From assembly GCF_016905005.1 (NCBI RefSeq), contig NZ_JADIKC010000006.1, forward strand, positions 186,001 through 250,000: a DNA stretch of 64,000 nucleotides, given 5' to 3'. A program made the translations under genes and the position numbers. The stretch is from Dyella kyungheensis. GTDB lineage: Bacteria > Pseudomonadota > Gammaproteobacteria > Xanthomonadales > Rhodanobacteraceae. Shown piece after piece: positions 9,236 through 17,570 of this stretch; positions within the stretch are counted from its first letter, which is position 1; every line of letters starts with the position of its first letter. The notes beneath the pieces are model-generated. The model had not been told where the DNA came from, searched no databases, and worked only from the letters and a program-made list of their open reading frames with translations.

Positions 9236-9283
9236 CCACAATCTATTGGGTTGACCGACCCGGTGCAGCCCGATATGTTGTGC
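9236..9283 (+). promoter_or_regulatory. Tandem NrdR-box-like sites upstream of nrdA
   Basis: Two 16-base elements resemble the NrdR consensus (aCaCwAtATaTwGtgt). Box 1 at 9236-9251 (ccacaatctattgggt) matches about 13 of 16 positions. Box 2 at 9268-9283 (gcccgatatgttgtgc) matches about 11. Their starts are exactly 32 bp apart, the three-helical-turn spacing known for NrdR operators. They flank the candidate -35 and -10 elements. NrdR is an ATP-cone repressor of ribonucleotide reductase genes, so this is the expected place. Similarity was judged by eye. Confidence 0.65.
9251..9279 (+). promoter_or_regulatory. Candidate sigma70 promoter for the nrd operon
   Basis: TTGACC at 9251-9256 is followed, after 17 bases, by TATGTT at 9274-9279. 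This would start transcription near 9286, just before the conserved part of the cobalamin riboswitch. Both hexamers overlap or touch the NrdR-like boxes. A 9221-9229 ttatccacg match to a DnaA box lies just upstream, but one match is not evidence of regulation. Confidence 0.45.
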
Positions 9284-9475
9284 CTCGTCGGTGCCACTCT
9301 CAGACCTACGGTCGGAATGGCTTAATAGGGAACTCCGGTGCAAATCCGGGACTGCCCCGCAGCGGTAAGTGGAAACGAAAGCCCCCATCGCACTGGCCCT
9401 CCGCGGCTGGGAAGCGGGGGCAACTAGGCCGGGCCTCACTGCCCATGTCCACGAGTCCGAAGACCTGCCGGCACA
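9279..9475 (+). promoter_or_regulatory. Cobalamin (AdoCbl) riboswitch, nrd operon leader
   Basis: All conserved blocks of the B12 element occur in order. These are cggtgcc, then taatagggaa, then ccggtgcaaatccgggactg with ccccgcagcggtaa (the B12 box), and at the 3' end gagtccgaagacctgccggca. Bases 9279-9284 and 9470-9475 (tgtgcc/ggcaca) could form the closing P1 stem, though transcription may begin just inside it. About 160 bases separate the aptamer from nrdA. They hold a cagggc/gccctg hairpin (9477-9494) and a U-run near 9575, a possible expression platform. Cobalamin should repress this B12-independent reductase. Confidence 0.93.
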
Positions 9476-9636
9476 TCAGGGCCCAACGCCCTGGTGCGTA
9501 GTGACGGCTTCCGCGGGGAAGCGCGTCGATGCGCGGGGCGGCTGCCCTGCTGCTCGACCGTCCGCGAAAACCTCATTTTTTTCAGCCCTGCGCGCGGGAG
9601 CAGGCGGTTGATGACCAAGCTTGGAGCGAAGTCGCG

Positions 9637-12123
9637 ATGCAACCTATCGATACCACCGGGCGCGAACGTGCAGACGATCGTGCCGACACTGCTTTTTCCA
9701 CCGACACCGCCGTGGCCGATGCGCCGCGCACGGACGCGCCGTTCGCGCTGACCCCGCCGCACAACCCCGGCCAGATGCGCGTGACCAAGCGCAGCGGCCG
9801 CCAGGAAGTGGTGGACGTGAACAAGATCGTCCGCGCCGTCACCCGCAGCAGCGAAGGCCTGCATGGGGTCGATCCCATGCGCGTGGCGCTCAAGACCATC
9901 GGTGGCCTGTATGACGGCGCCACCACGCAGGAGCTGGATCAGCTGTCGATCCGCACGGCCGCTGCGCTCACTGCCGAAGAACCGGAATACGGCCAGCTCG
10001 CCGCGCGCCTGCTGGGCGCCTTCATCGACAAGGAAGTGAGCGGCCAGGAAATCCAGAGCTTCTCGCAGTCCATCGCGCGCGGCGCGGAACTGGGCATCCT
10101 CAACGAGCGCCTGCGCGACTTCGTGCAGATCAATGCGCGCAAGCTCAACGACGCGATCGATCCGCTGGCCACGCGCCGCTTCGAATACTTCGGCCTACGC
10201 ACGGTGTACGACCGCTACCTGCTGCGCCATCCGCAGCTGCGCAAGGTGATCGAGACGCCGCAGCACTTCTTCATGCGTATCGCCTGCGCGCTCGGTGGGA
10301 ATGACATCGGCGAGACGCTGGAGCTGTATCGCCTGCTCTCCTCGCTCGAATACATCGCCAGCTCGCCGACGCTGTTCAATGCAGGTACGGCGCATGAGCA
10401 GCTCAGCTCGTGCTTCCTGCTCGACTCGCCGCTGGATTCGCTTGAATCCATCTACGAGAAGTACGGCGACGTGGCCAAGCTCAGCAAGTTTGCCGGCGGC
10501 ATCGGCCTGGCCTACTCGCGCGTGCGTTCGCGCGGTTCGCTGATCAAGGGCACCAACGGCCATTCCAACGGCCTGGTGCCGTGGTTGAAGACGCTGGATG
10601 CTTCGGTTGCCGCGGTGAACCAGGGCGGCAAGCGCAAGGGCGCGGCCTGCGTATACCTGGAGCCGTGGCACGGCGATATCGAGGAATTCCTCGAGCTGCG
10701 CGACAACACCGGCGACGACGCGCGCCGCACGCACAACCTCAACCTGGCCAACTGGATTCCCGACGAATTCATGCGCCGCGTGGAGAGCGATGGCGACTGG
10801 TCGCTGTTCGATCCCAAGGTGGTGCCGCACTTCGTCGACAGCTGGGGCGAGACGTTCGAAAAGGCGTATCGCGAGGCCGAAGCCGCCGGCCTGGCCGTGA
10901 AAACGGTGAAGGCGCGCGAGCTGTATGCCCGCATGCTGCGCACGCTGGCGCAGACCGGCAACGGCTGGATGACCTTCAAGGATCGCAGCAACGCCACCAG
11001 CAACCAGACAGCGAAGGCGGAAAACGTCATCCACCTGTCGAACTTGTGCACCGAAATCCTGGAAGTGACCAACGCCGACGAAACGGCGGTGTGCAACCTG
11101 GGCTCGGTGAACCTGTCGCGCCACGTGGTCGACGGCCGCTTCGATTTCGACAAGCTCGCCGGCACGGTGCGTACCGCCGTGCGTCAGCTCGATCGCGTGA
11201 TTGACCTGAACTTCTACCCGATCGCTACCGCCAAGGTCGCCAACAACAAGTGGCGTCCGGTGGGTCTGGGCGTGATGGGCTTGCAGGACGTGTTCTTCAA
11301 GCTGCGCCTGCCGTTCGATTCGGCCGAAGCGCTGGCGCTGTCAACGCGCATCGCGGAAGAGATCTACTTCAACGCGTTGTCGCAGTCGAACGAGCTGGCG
11401 ATGGAGCACGGCGCTCACCCGGGCTTCGCGGAAACGCGTGCGGCCAATGGCGAGCTGCAGTTCGACTACTGGACCAACGCCCAGCCGAACGATGTGGCAC
11501 GCTGGGATGCGTTGCGCGAGTCGATCAAGGCCAAGGGTCTGCGCAACTCGCTGCTGATCGCCATTGCGCCGACCGCGACCATCGCCTCGATCGCCGGTTG
11601 CTATGAGTGCATCGAGCCGCAGGTGAGCAACCTGTTCAAGCGCGAGACGCTGTCGGGCGACTTCCTGGTGGTGAACCGCTACCTGGTGGAAGAACTGAAG
11701 ACGCTGGGCCTGTGGACCAGCGAGATCCGCGACGCCATCAAGCTGGCGGAAGGCTCAATCCAGGGCATCGCCGCCATTCCGGAGCGTCTGCGCCTGATCT
11801 ACCGCACGGTGTGGGAGCTGCCGCAGAAGGCCTTGATCGACCTGGGTGCCGCTCGCGGTGCGTATATCGACCAGAGCCAGTCGCTGAACCTGTTCATGGA
11901 AAATCCGAACATCGGCCAGCTCAGCTCCATGTACATGTACGCATGGAAATCCGGCATCAAGACCACCTACTACCTGCGCTCGCGTCCGGCCACCAAGATC
12001 ACCAAGACCACGGTCTCGGCCGCACCGGTGGCGAAGCCCGCACCGGTCGAGGAGCAGGAACAGGCGACGGCAGCAGTGTTCTGCTCGCTGGAGAATCCGG
12101 AGTACTGCGAGGCGTGTCAGTAA
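9637..12123 (+). CDS. nrdA: Class Ia ribonucleoside-diphosphate reductase, alpha subunit
   Basis: Reduces ribonucleoside diphosphates to deoxyribonucleotides together with NrdB. It is 828 residues long. An N-terminal ATP-cone starts near residue 47 (RVTKRSGRQEVVDVNKIV). Catalytic residues are visible: Cys259 in LSSCFLLD; Asn469, Cys471 and Glu473 in NLCTE (thiyl radical site); and Cys486 in VCNLGSVNL. The TTYY tyrosine pair of the radical path and the C-terminal shuttle YCEAC (Cys824/Cys827) are also present. Phosphate-binding PTATIAS is present. The start at 9637 has GGAG ten bases upstream; earlier in-frame starts lie in the riboswitch leader. First gene of an operon with a KTSC-like gene and nrdB. 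Confidence 0.96.
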   Translation: MQPIDTTGRERADDRADTAFSTDTAVADAPRTDAPFALTPPHNPGQMRVTKRSGRQEVVDVNKIVRAVTRSSEGLHGVDPMRVALKTIGGLYDGATTQELDQLSIRTAAALTAEEPEYGQLAARLLGAFIDKEVSGQEIQSFSQSIARGAELGILNERLRDFVQINARKLNDAIDPLATRRFEYFGLRTVYDRYLLRHPQLRKVIETPQHFFMRIACALGGNDIGETLELYRLLSSLEYIASSPTLFNAGTAHEQLSSCFLLDSPLDSLESIYEKYGDVAKLSKFAGGIGLAYSRVRSRGSLIKGTNGHSNGLVPWLKTLDASVAAVNQGGKRKGAACVYLEPWHGDIEEFLELRDNTGDDARRTHNLNLANWIPDEFMRRVESDGDWSLFDPKVVPHFVDSWGETFEKAYREAEAAGLAVKTVKARELYARMLRTLAQTGNGWMTFKDRSNATSNQTAKAENVIHLSNLCTEILEVTNADETAVCNLGSVNLSRHVVDGRFDFDKLAGTVRTAVRQLDRVIDLNFYPIATAKVANNKWRPVGLGVMGLQDVFFKLRLPFDSAEALALSTRIAEEIYFNALSQSNELAMEHGAHPGFAETRAANGELQFDYWTNAQPNDVARWDALRESIKAKGLRNSLLIAIAPTATIASIAGCYECIEPQVSNLFKRETLSGDFLVVNRYLVEELKTLGLWTSEIRDAIKLAEGSIQGIAAIPERLRLIYRTVWELPQKALIDLGAARGAYIDQSQSLNLFMENPNIGQLSSMYMYAWKSGIKTTYYLRSRPATKITKTTVSAAPVAKPAPVEEQEQATAAVFCSLENPEYCEACQ

Positions 12124-12135
12124 GACGGCGCCACG

Positions 12136-12363
12136 ATGAAGCCCTACCGGAACCTCAGCGGCAAATCCGGGGTCGCCGGCTACGAAGCTGGCAAGGGCTT
12201 TATCCGAGTTCGTTTCGTGAAGGACGGACTCTACGAATACACCGACGCAACACCCGGGCGCCTGCATGTGAGGAACATGCAGGCGCTCGCCGAGGCAGGC
12301 ATCGGCCTGTCCACCTATATCAGCCGCTTCGTGCGCGATCGCTATGCGCGCAAGCTGGATTGA
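12136..12363 (+). CDS. KTSC-domain-like small protein in the nrd operon
   Basis: A 75-residue cytosolic protein lying 12 bases after nrdA and 24 bases before nrdB, so certainly co-transcribed. The pattern GFIRVRFVKDGLYEYTDATPGRLHV...GIGLSTYISRFVRDRYARKL resembles the KTSC fold. That fold is a small beta domain ending in a tyrosine- and arginine-rich helix, often fused to or near nucleic-acid enzymes. The KTSC residues themselves are not obvious, so this is a resemblance only. A role linked to ribonucleotide reduction is suggested by position alone. Confidence 0.75.
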   Translation: MKPYRNLSGKSGVAGYEAGKGFIRVRFVKDGLYEYTDATPGRLHVRNMQALAEAGIGLSTYISRFVRDRYARKLD

Positions 12364-12387
12364 GCAGCACGTTTACCGAGGAACACC

Positions 12388-13392
12388 ATGTCGAACATTC
12401 TTGATCCAGGCTTTGAACTCACCCTGCGCCCGATGCGCTACCCCGAGTTCTACGAGATGTATCGCAACGCGATCAAGAACACGTGGACGGTGGAGGAAGT
12501 GGATTTCTCGCTGGACGTGACTGACCTCAAATCCAAGATGTCCGATGCGGATCGTCATCTGATCCATCGCCTGGTGGCGTTCTTCGCCACCGGCGACACC
12601 ATCGTGTCGAACAACCTGGTGCTGAACCTGTACCAGCACATCAATGCGCCCGAAGCGCGCATGTATCTGTCGCGCCAGCTGTACGAAGAAGCGCTGCATG
12701 TGCAGTTCTACCTCACGCTGCTCGACACCTATATTCCCGACCCGACCGAGCGCAACAAGGCGTTCGACGCGATCGAGAACATTCCGTCGATCCGCCAGAA
12801 GGGCGAGTTCTGCTTCAAGTGGATCGACTCCATCCAGGGCCTGCAGCGCCTGGAGACGCGCGAACATCGCCGCCAGTTCCTGCTCAACCTGATTTGTTTC
12901 GCGGCTTGCATCGAAGGTCTGTTCTTCTACGCTGCGTTCGCCTACGTCTACTTCCTGCGCTCGCGTGGCCTGCTGCATGGCCTGGCCTCGGGCACCAACT
13001 GGGTGTTCCGCGACGAGTCGGGCCATATGGCGTTTGCATTCGACGTCGTTCGCACGGTTCGCTCCGAAGAGCCCGAGCTGTTCGACGAAGAGATGCGCGC
13101 GCAGGTCGAAGCCATGCTGGAAGAAGCCATCGCCTGCGAAACGCAGTTTGCCGAAGACGTGCTGTCCGGCGGCGTGGCCGGTCTTTCGCCGAAGGAGATG
13201 CGCCAGTACCTGGAGTACTGCGCCGACCAGCGCCTGGTGCAGTTGGATATGCCCAAGAAGTACGGCTCGAAGAACCCGTTCGACTTCATGGACCTGCAGG
13301 ACGTGCAGGAAGTGACCAACTTCTTCGAACGCCGCGTGTCGGCGTATCAGGTGGGTGTGCAGGGTGATGTGGCGTTTGATATGGCGTTTTGA
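12388..13392 (+). CDS. nrdB: Class Ia ribonucleoside-diphosphate reductase, beta subunit
   Basis: The radical-generating diiron subunit that partners NrdA, 334 residues. Metal ligands fit the E. coli R2 spacing exactly: Asp70, Glu101, His104, Glu176, Glu210 and His213. The radical tyrosine is Tyr108 (ALHVQFY). The ferritin-like helices CIEGLFFYAAFAYVYFL and RDESGHMAFAFDV are clear. The C-terminus (GVQGDVAFDMAF) should be the peptide that docks into NrdA. GAGGAAC lies six bases before the ATG. Expression would be set by the upstream riboswitch and NrdR-like boxes. Confidence 0.96.
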   Translation: MSNILDPGFELTLRPMRYPEFYEMYRNAIKNTWTVEEVDFSLDVTDLKSKMSDADRHLIHRLVAFFATGDTIVSNNLVLNLYQHINAPEARMYLSRQLYEEALHVQFYLTLLDTYIPDPTERNKAFDAIENIPSIRQKGEFCFKWIDSIQGLQRLETREHRRQFLLNLICFAACIEGLFFYAAFAYVYFLRSRGLLHGLASGTNWVFRDESGHMAFAFDVVRTVRSEEPELFDEEMRAQVEAMLEEAIACETQFAEDVLSGGVAGLSPKEMRQYLEYCADQRLVQLDMPKKYGSKNPFDFMDLQDVQEVTNFFERRVSAYQVGVQGDVAFDMAF

Positions 13393-13427
13393 CCGAGCGT
13401 GCCGCGCCCTTACTCCCTCTGCCCTGA

Positions 13428-13626
13428 GGGGTGAGGGTGGCTGCTCGCGGGAACGTTGAGCAGCAGCTACCGATCTACTGTAGGAGCGCACCCTGTGCGC
13501 GACCATCCTACGGCGCGGTACATCCCAGCGTAGCGGTCGCGCACAGGGTGCGCTCCTACAGAAAAGCGCAAACGTTCCCGCGAGCACCCTCCCCTCACCC
13601 CAGCCCTCTCCCCGGCGGGGAGAGGG
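13428..13626. repeat. Composite nested palindromic (REP-like) element
   Basis: Three nested or adjacent inverted repeats lie between nrdB and the SPFH gene. The outer arms are 13428-13457 and 13571-13601 (gctcgcgggaacgtt / aacgttcccgcgagc plus ggggtgagggt / accctcccctcacc). The inner arms are 13481-13504 and 13533-13560 (taggagcgcaccctgtgcgcgac and its complement) with a loop of about 30 bases. A third hairpin, ccctctcccc-ggc-ggggagaggg, sits at 13604-13626. Parts recur at 20113, 22729-22763, 47253, 47361-47395, 47425, 56237 and 56351. It probably also ends the convergent nrdB and SPFH transcripts. Confidence 0.85.
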
Positions 13627-13635
13627 CGCAAGCGC

Positions 13636-14502
13636 TTACTTGCCCGGCACACTTCCCAAACTCACGAACGGGAGCGCACTACTCCCGGTGTAAGTGGGCA
13701 GATGCCCGTCCCACTTCTCGATCGCCGACATCTGCACGATGTTGGGATTCTCGCGCAGCGCATTGCCTTTCAACTCAATCGCCTTGGCCTCCGCCGTGGC
13801 AATCGTGATCTGCGCCTGGGCACGTCCCTGTGCTTCGGCTTCCACCTTCTCCGCTTCGGCCCGTGCCTGCGCAACCTCGTTCTGGCGTTGCTCGGCCATC
13901 TGCGTCGCCTGGATCTTGGCGTTGATCGACTGCACCACGTTTTCGGGCAGGCGCAATTCGCCGATCCAGTAGATCTTCTCCACGTTGATGCCGACCGCGG
14001 CAACCTCTTCGCTCACGTCCTTCTGCACCGACTCGATCAGGTTGGCTTTGCCTTTGCCGTAGACCGACTCGATATCGAGGCTGGCCGATTCCTTGACCAG
14101 CGCGTCGCGGATCATGTTGCGCAGGTACACGTCCGTGATCTCGTCGATGCCCTTGCGGTACTTCTGGAAGATCAGCGTCACTTTCGACGGATCGATGTGA
14201 TACGTGATGCCCACGTCCGCGTTCACGGTGAGGCCTTGCGCGGTCTGGAAGCTGATCGACTCGTCCACCGCACGGCCTTCCAGGGTGGAGCGCGTGAAGG
14301 TGTAGGTCTGCGTGAAGGTCGGGAACGTGTACATCTCGTAGCCCCAGCCCACCCAATAGCGGCCGGGCGGCAGTTCCTGCAGCGAACCCTTGTCATCGCC
14401 GTACATCTGGAACTTCACGCCGACATTGCCCGCCGGCACCTTCGAGCAGGCGGCCAGTAGCAGGGCGGAGAGCGACAACGACAACGTCAATACACGTTTC
14501 AT
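13636..14502 (-). CDS. SPFH/band-7 domain lipoprotein
   Basis: The 288-residue protein starts with a lipoprotein signal (LLLAACS lipobox around residue 20) and continues as an SPFH/prohibitin-homology domain. Examples are VTVNADVGITYHID-like, VYLRNMIRDALVKESASLDI and EEVAAVGINVEKIYWI. A long alanine/glutamate coiled coil follows (about residues 200-250, AEQRQNEVAQARAEAEKVEA). Such proteins form membrane-associated oligomers; the exact role is unknown. The ATG at 14502 has aagga nine bases upstream. An ATG at 14511 overlaps the preceding stop and would add three residues. It follows the 65-aa membrane protein, with likely translational coupling. Confidence 0.85.
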   Translation of the reverse strand: MKRVLTLSLSLSALLLAACSKVPAGNVGVKFQMYGDDKGSLQELPPGRYWVGWGYEMYTFPTFTQTYTFTRSTLEGRAVDESISFQTAQGLTVNADVGITYHIDPSKVTLIFQKYRKGIDEITDVYLRNMIRDALVKESASLDIESVYGKGKANLIESVQKDVSEEVAAVGINVEKIYWIGELRLPENVVQSINAKIQATQMAEQRQNEVAQARAEAEKVEAEAQGRAQAQITIATAEAKAIELKGNALRENPNIVQMSAIEKWDGHLPTYTGSSALPFVSLGSVPGK

Positions 14503-14507
14503 GATGG

Positions 14508-14705
14508 TCATTCCTTGTGAGTGAAACCGCGGCGCAGCAGCAGATAGCCCCACGCCAACAGCACGGCCAGCAGGGCCAGCCCCACCAGTACGGCGAGCGT
14601 GCTGGCGGCGGAGATCAGCTCCGGCCCGATGACAGCGACGTACAACAGCAAGCAAAAGACGAACGGCCAAAGCCGATGCGCCAGCCAGTCGACAAGCGTT
14701 CTCAT
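14508..14705 (-). CDS. Small two-helix membrane protein upstream of SPFH gene
   Basis: A 65-residue protein with two predicted transmembrane helices (WPFVFCLLLYVAVIGPELIS and STLAVLVGLALLAVLLAWGY) and a basic C-terminus (LLRRGFTHKE). The start at 14705 has GGGGAA about six bases upstream. A longer in-frame version would add 19 hydrophilic residues. Its TGA overlaps the ATG at 14511, so it forms an operon with the SPFH lipoprotein and may anchor or partner it. No family is recognised. Confidence 0.7.
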   Translation of the reverse strand: MRTLVDWLAHRLWPFVFCLLLYVAVIGPELISAASTLAVLVGLALLAVLLAWGYLLLRRGFTHKE

Positions 14706-14995
14706 GATTTTCCCCGTGGATAATGTTTCGTCGGCGTATGCCGTATGGACGTCCATTCGCACGCGCCCGATCCGGCTGTCGCCGAGCGGGCATACGAGGG
14801 ACGAAAGTTGTGGCTAACCCGTGGGTGCGATGACTCGCCGTGTGCGGCGGGATGGGTCGACCAAATGAAGCGTTTGGGCCTTCATATAAGCGCACTCCAG
14901 GCGCGCTGCAGGATGAGGACGGGGCGCACTCTACTCCGATTTTGGTGCGTTGCAACAAGTCAGCGCTGACGCATATCCCGCTCGATCGACCTATT

Positions 14996-15039
14996 GACTA
15001 CAGCTGTAGTCACGGGGTAGCTTGACTACAGTTGTAGTC
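14996..15039 (+). promoter_or_regulatory. Two BlaI/MecI-type operators
   Basis: Two near-identical 16-base palindromes, gactacagctgtagtc (14996-15011) and gactacagttgtagtc (15024-15039), lie 28 bp apart immediately before the BlaI-like gene. BlaI/MecI/CopY winged-helix repressors recognise TACA-N2-TGTA dyads. This is therefore almost surely the autoregulatory operator pair. The second palindrome ends 15 bases before the chosen GTG start, so the repressor would cover the start of transcription. The rest of 14706-14995 shows no gene. Confidence 0.85.
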
Positions 15040-15054
15040 ACCAGGACCGTGGAC

Positions 15055-15441
15055 GTGGGCAAGCCAACCATTGGCGATCAGGAGCTGGCGCTCCTGCAGT
15101 ATCTCGCCGAACACAACAACGCATCCGTGGGCGAGGTGGCCAGCGGCTTCGGCGAACCGCGCGGACTCGCGCGCTCAACCGTGCTGACCATGATGGATCG
15201 CCTGCGCGGCAAGGCTTACCTGCGCCGCAAGCAGGTGCAGGGCGTCTACCGCTACAGCACCGCCACCGGTCCCGGCGAAGTGATGCGCAGCGCGGTAGGC
15301 CAGTTCGTGGAGAAGACCCTCAGCGGTTCGGTATCGCCGTTCGTCGCGTGGATGTCCGAACGCGCGGAGGTGAGCGACAACGAATTGGCCGAGCTCGAAG
15401 CCCTCGTGCATCAACTGCAGTCGCGCCGCAAGGAGACCTGA
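15055..15441 (+). CDS. BlaI/MecI/CopY family transcriptional repressor
   Basis: A 128-residue winged-helix regulator: IGDQELALLQYLAEHNNASVGEVASGF, then RSTVLTMMDRLRGKAYLRRKQVQGVYRY, the typical recognition helix and wing. The C-terminal dimerisation helix is FVAWMSERAEVSDNELAELEALVHQLQSR. In this family the cognate M56 protease BlaR1/MecR1 causes the repressor to be cleaved. The GTG at 15055 is preferred because AGGA lies 8 bases upstream. A TTG at 15022 would start inside the operator. The stop is 1 base from the ATG of the M56 gene. Confidence 0.9.
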   Translation: MGKPTIGDQELALLQYLAEHNNASVGEVASGFGEPRGLARSTVLTMMDRLRGKAYLRRKQVQGVYRYSTATGPGEVMRSAVGQFVEKTLSGSVSPFVAWMSERAEVSDNELAELEALVHQLQSRRKET

Positions 15442-15442
15442 G

Positions 15443-17434
15443 ATGAGCGCCGTTGCCTCTTTCGCGCAGGAAGTGATCGCCCGCCTCGCCTGGACCTCGC
15501 TGCAGGCGGTGCTCCTGGTGGGCACCGTGTGGCTGCTCAACCGCTATCTGCCGCGGCTTTCCGCCGCCACGCGTTCGCTGCTGTGGTGGCTGCTCGGCGT
15601 GCAGTTGCTGCTGGGCGTGCTGCTGCCCACACCGGTAGGGCTGCCCTTGCTGTCGCCCTCCCACGCCACCGCAACCACGGTGGTCACCACCACGACGGTG
15701 ACACCGAGCGAGCACCATATCGCCGGCTTCGGGCAGCGCTCGTACACACCGGAGTCGGACAAGGACACTTCGACGGTGATCGTGCAATCCAGCTCTTCTT
15801 CATCGGCGACACCGCATGCATGGACGTCGTGGCTGCCATCGGTGTTCGCGTTGTGGCTGGCCGGCGTGATCGTGCAGATGATCATGGCGCTGCGTCATTG
15901 GCGTGAAGCGCGCAAGGTGGTTCGCGCATCGCGGCCGCTCGACGATGCGGCGTTGCAGACGTTATGCGCCGAGCAAGCACAGGCGATGGGCCTGCGCCGT
16001 TGTCCGTCGCTGCGCGTTTCCGATGCAATCCGCTCGCCGCAGGTAAGCGGTCTATGGCGTCCGGTGGTGCTGCTGCCCGCGGACCAGAATCTGTCATCCG
16101 GCGAAAGCGCACTGGCGCTGGCCCACGAACTCACCCATCTGCGCCGCGGCGACCTGTGGATGGGCTGGATTCCCGCCATCGCCCAACGCTTGTTCTTCTT
16201 CCATCCGATGGTGTCGTGGGCGATGCGCGAGTACGCGCTGAACCGCGAAGCGGCGTGCGACGCGCAAGTGGTTCACCAGCACGACGCTGCGCCGCAGGAC
16301 TACGGTCGCCTGCTGCTGCGCCTGGGCGTGGCGCATCCGCTGCATGCGGGTCTCGCTGGCGCCTCGCCGACGTTCCACAACTTGAAAAGGCGACTGACCA
16401 TGCTTCAACTGAGCGATCAGGACACCACGTCGCGTGTACGCAGCTGGCTGCTGGTTTCGTTGGTCGCCGCCATCGGCGTGCTGCCGTATCGCGTGACCGA
16501 GGCCAAGGGCGATAACGCGGCCGCACCGGCCAGCACGTCGAGCGTCATGACGGTGCCCGCCACTCCTCCCACGCCGGCGACACCCGCCACGCCAGCGACG
16601 CCACCGACACCGGCGACGCCGCTGACACCCGCCACGCCGCACACGAAACCCTCGCCGCGCGGCAGCGTGACGCCACCGCCCGTTCCTCCCGTACCGCCGG
16701 CCCCGCCCGCGCCCAAGGCACCGGTGCCCCCACCGCCGCCGCCTCCCCCGCCGCCGCCGGCACCGGCACCGCCTGCGCCGCCAGAATCGTCTGCCTCCGG
16801 TTTCTCGGCGCACAACGTGGACATCGAAACGCACAACGACGCCAAGTACGGCTTCGCCCTGCTCGACCATGACTCGGTGATCGTCACCGGCGGTGAGCAG
16901 GATCTCGCCGCGGCCAAGCGCATGCGCAATGAGAAGGCGCCGCTGGTGCTGTTCCGCCGGGGCAACGAGTCGTATGTCATCCGCGACCAGGCTTACGTCA
17001 CCCGCGCCAAGACCTTCTACGCGCCGCTCACCGATCTTGCGGAACAGCAAGGCAAGCTGTCTGGTCAGCAAGGCCAGCTCAGCGGCGAGCAAGGTGGCAT
17101 CGGTGCTCGCCAGGGCGACCTGGGCGCACGCATGGCGCGCATCGCCTCGCGTGAGGCGGCGCTGGCACAACGCCAGGCGCAGCGTGGAACGCCCGATGCC
17201 GGCGAAGGGGAACGCGCCGGGTTCGAGGCGGAACGCAACGAGATAGAACGGGAGACCCGCGAGCTCGAGCATCAGCAGCAAGGGCTTGAGAAGCGTCAGG
17301 AAGCGCTCGCCAAGCAGGAGGAAGCACTCGCTCATCGCGAAGAACAGGTCTCTGCACAAGCGGAGCAGCAGATGAGTCGGCTGATTGACGAGGCGCTGGC
17401 CAAGGGCGCTGCGCAGCGGGTGAGCGACCGCTAA
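15443..17434 (+). CDS. M56 (BlaR1-type) metallopeptidase with proline-rich linker and coiled-coil C-terminus
   Basis: The 663-residue protein starts with several membrane helices and a BlaR1-type zinc protease domain. HELTH is at residues 228-232 (ALAHELTHLRRGDLW), followed by a NREAACDAQV motif. After a fourth helix near residue 335 comes a long periplasmic Thr-Pro/poly-Pro linker (about residues 365-452, with a run of Pro codons at 16731-16755). A small domain follows (IETHNDAKYGFALLDHDSVI). The C-terminus is a Gln/Glu-rich coiled coil (about 530-655) with repeated GQQGQLSGEQG-like units. The penicillin-binding sensor of BlaR1 is absent, so the ligand is unknown. Confidence 0.88.
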   Translation: MSAVASFAQEVIARLAWTSLQAVLLVGTVWLLNRYLPRLSAATRSLLWWLLGVQLLLGVLLPTPVGLPLLSPSHATATTVVTTTTVTPSEHHIAGFGQRSYTPESDKDTSTVIVQSSSSSSATPHAWTSWLPSVFALWLAGVIVQMIMALRHWREARKVVRASRPLDDAALQTLCAEQAQAMGLRRCPSLRVSDAIRSPQVSGLWRPVVLLPADQNLSSGESALALAHELTHLRRGDLWMGWIPAIAQRLFFFHPMVSWAMREYALNREAACDAQVVHQHDAAPQDYGRLLLRLGVAHPLHAGLAGASPTFHNLKRRLTMLQLSDQDTTSRVRSWLLVSLVAAIGVLPYRVTEAKGDNAAAPASTSSVMTVPATPPTPATPATPATPPTPATPLTPATPHTKPSPRGSVTPPPVPPVPPAPPAPKAPVPPPPPPPPPPPAPAPPAPPESSASGFSAHNVDIETHNDAKYGFALLDHDSVIVTGGEQDLAAAKRMRNEKAPLVLFRRGNESYVIRDQAYVTRAKTFYAPLTDLAEQQGKLSGQQGQLSGEQGGIGARQGDLGARMARIASREAALAQRQAQRGTPDAGEGERAGFEAERNEIERETRELEHQQQGLEKRQEALAKQEEALAHREEQVSAQAEQQMSRLIDEALAKGAAQRVSDR

Positions 17435-17570
17435 GCGATACGCGGTGGCTCGCCCAGGCGACGCCACCGCTCGGGGTTCATCGATTTCCAACACATACGC
17501 CCGGCTCGCGCTGGGCGGCGGGTAGTTGCGCGCCGCGCACACCCGCTTCACGCATGCAGAAGGAGGCGAC

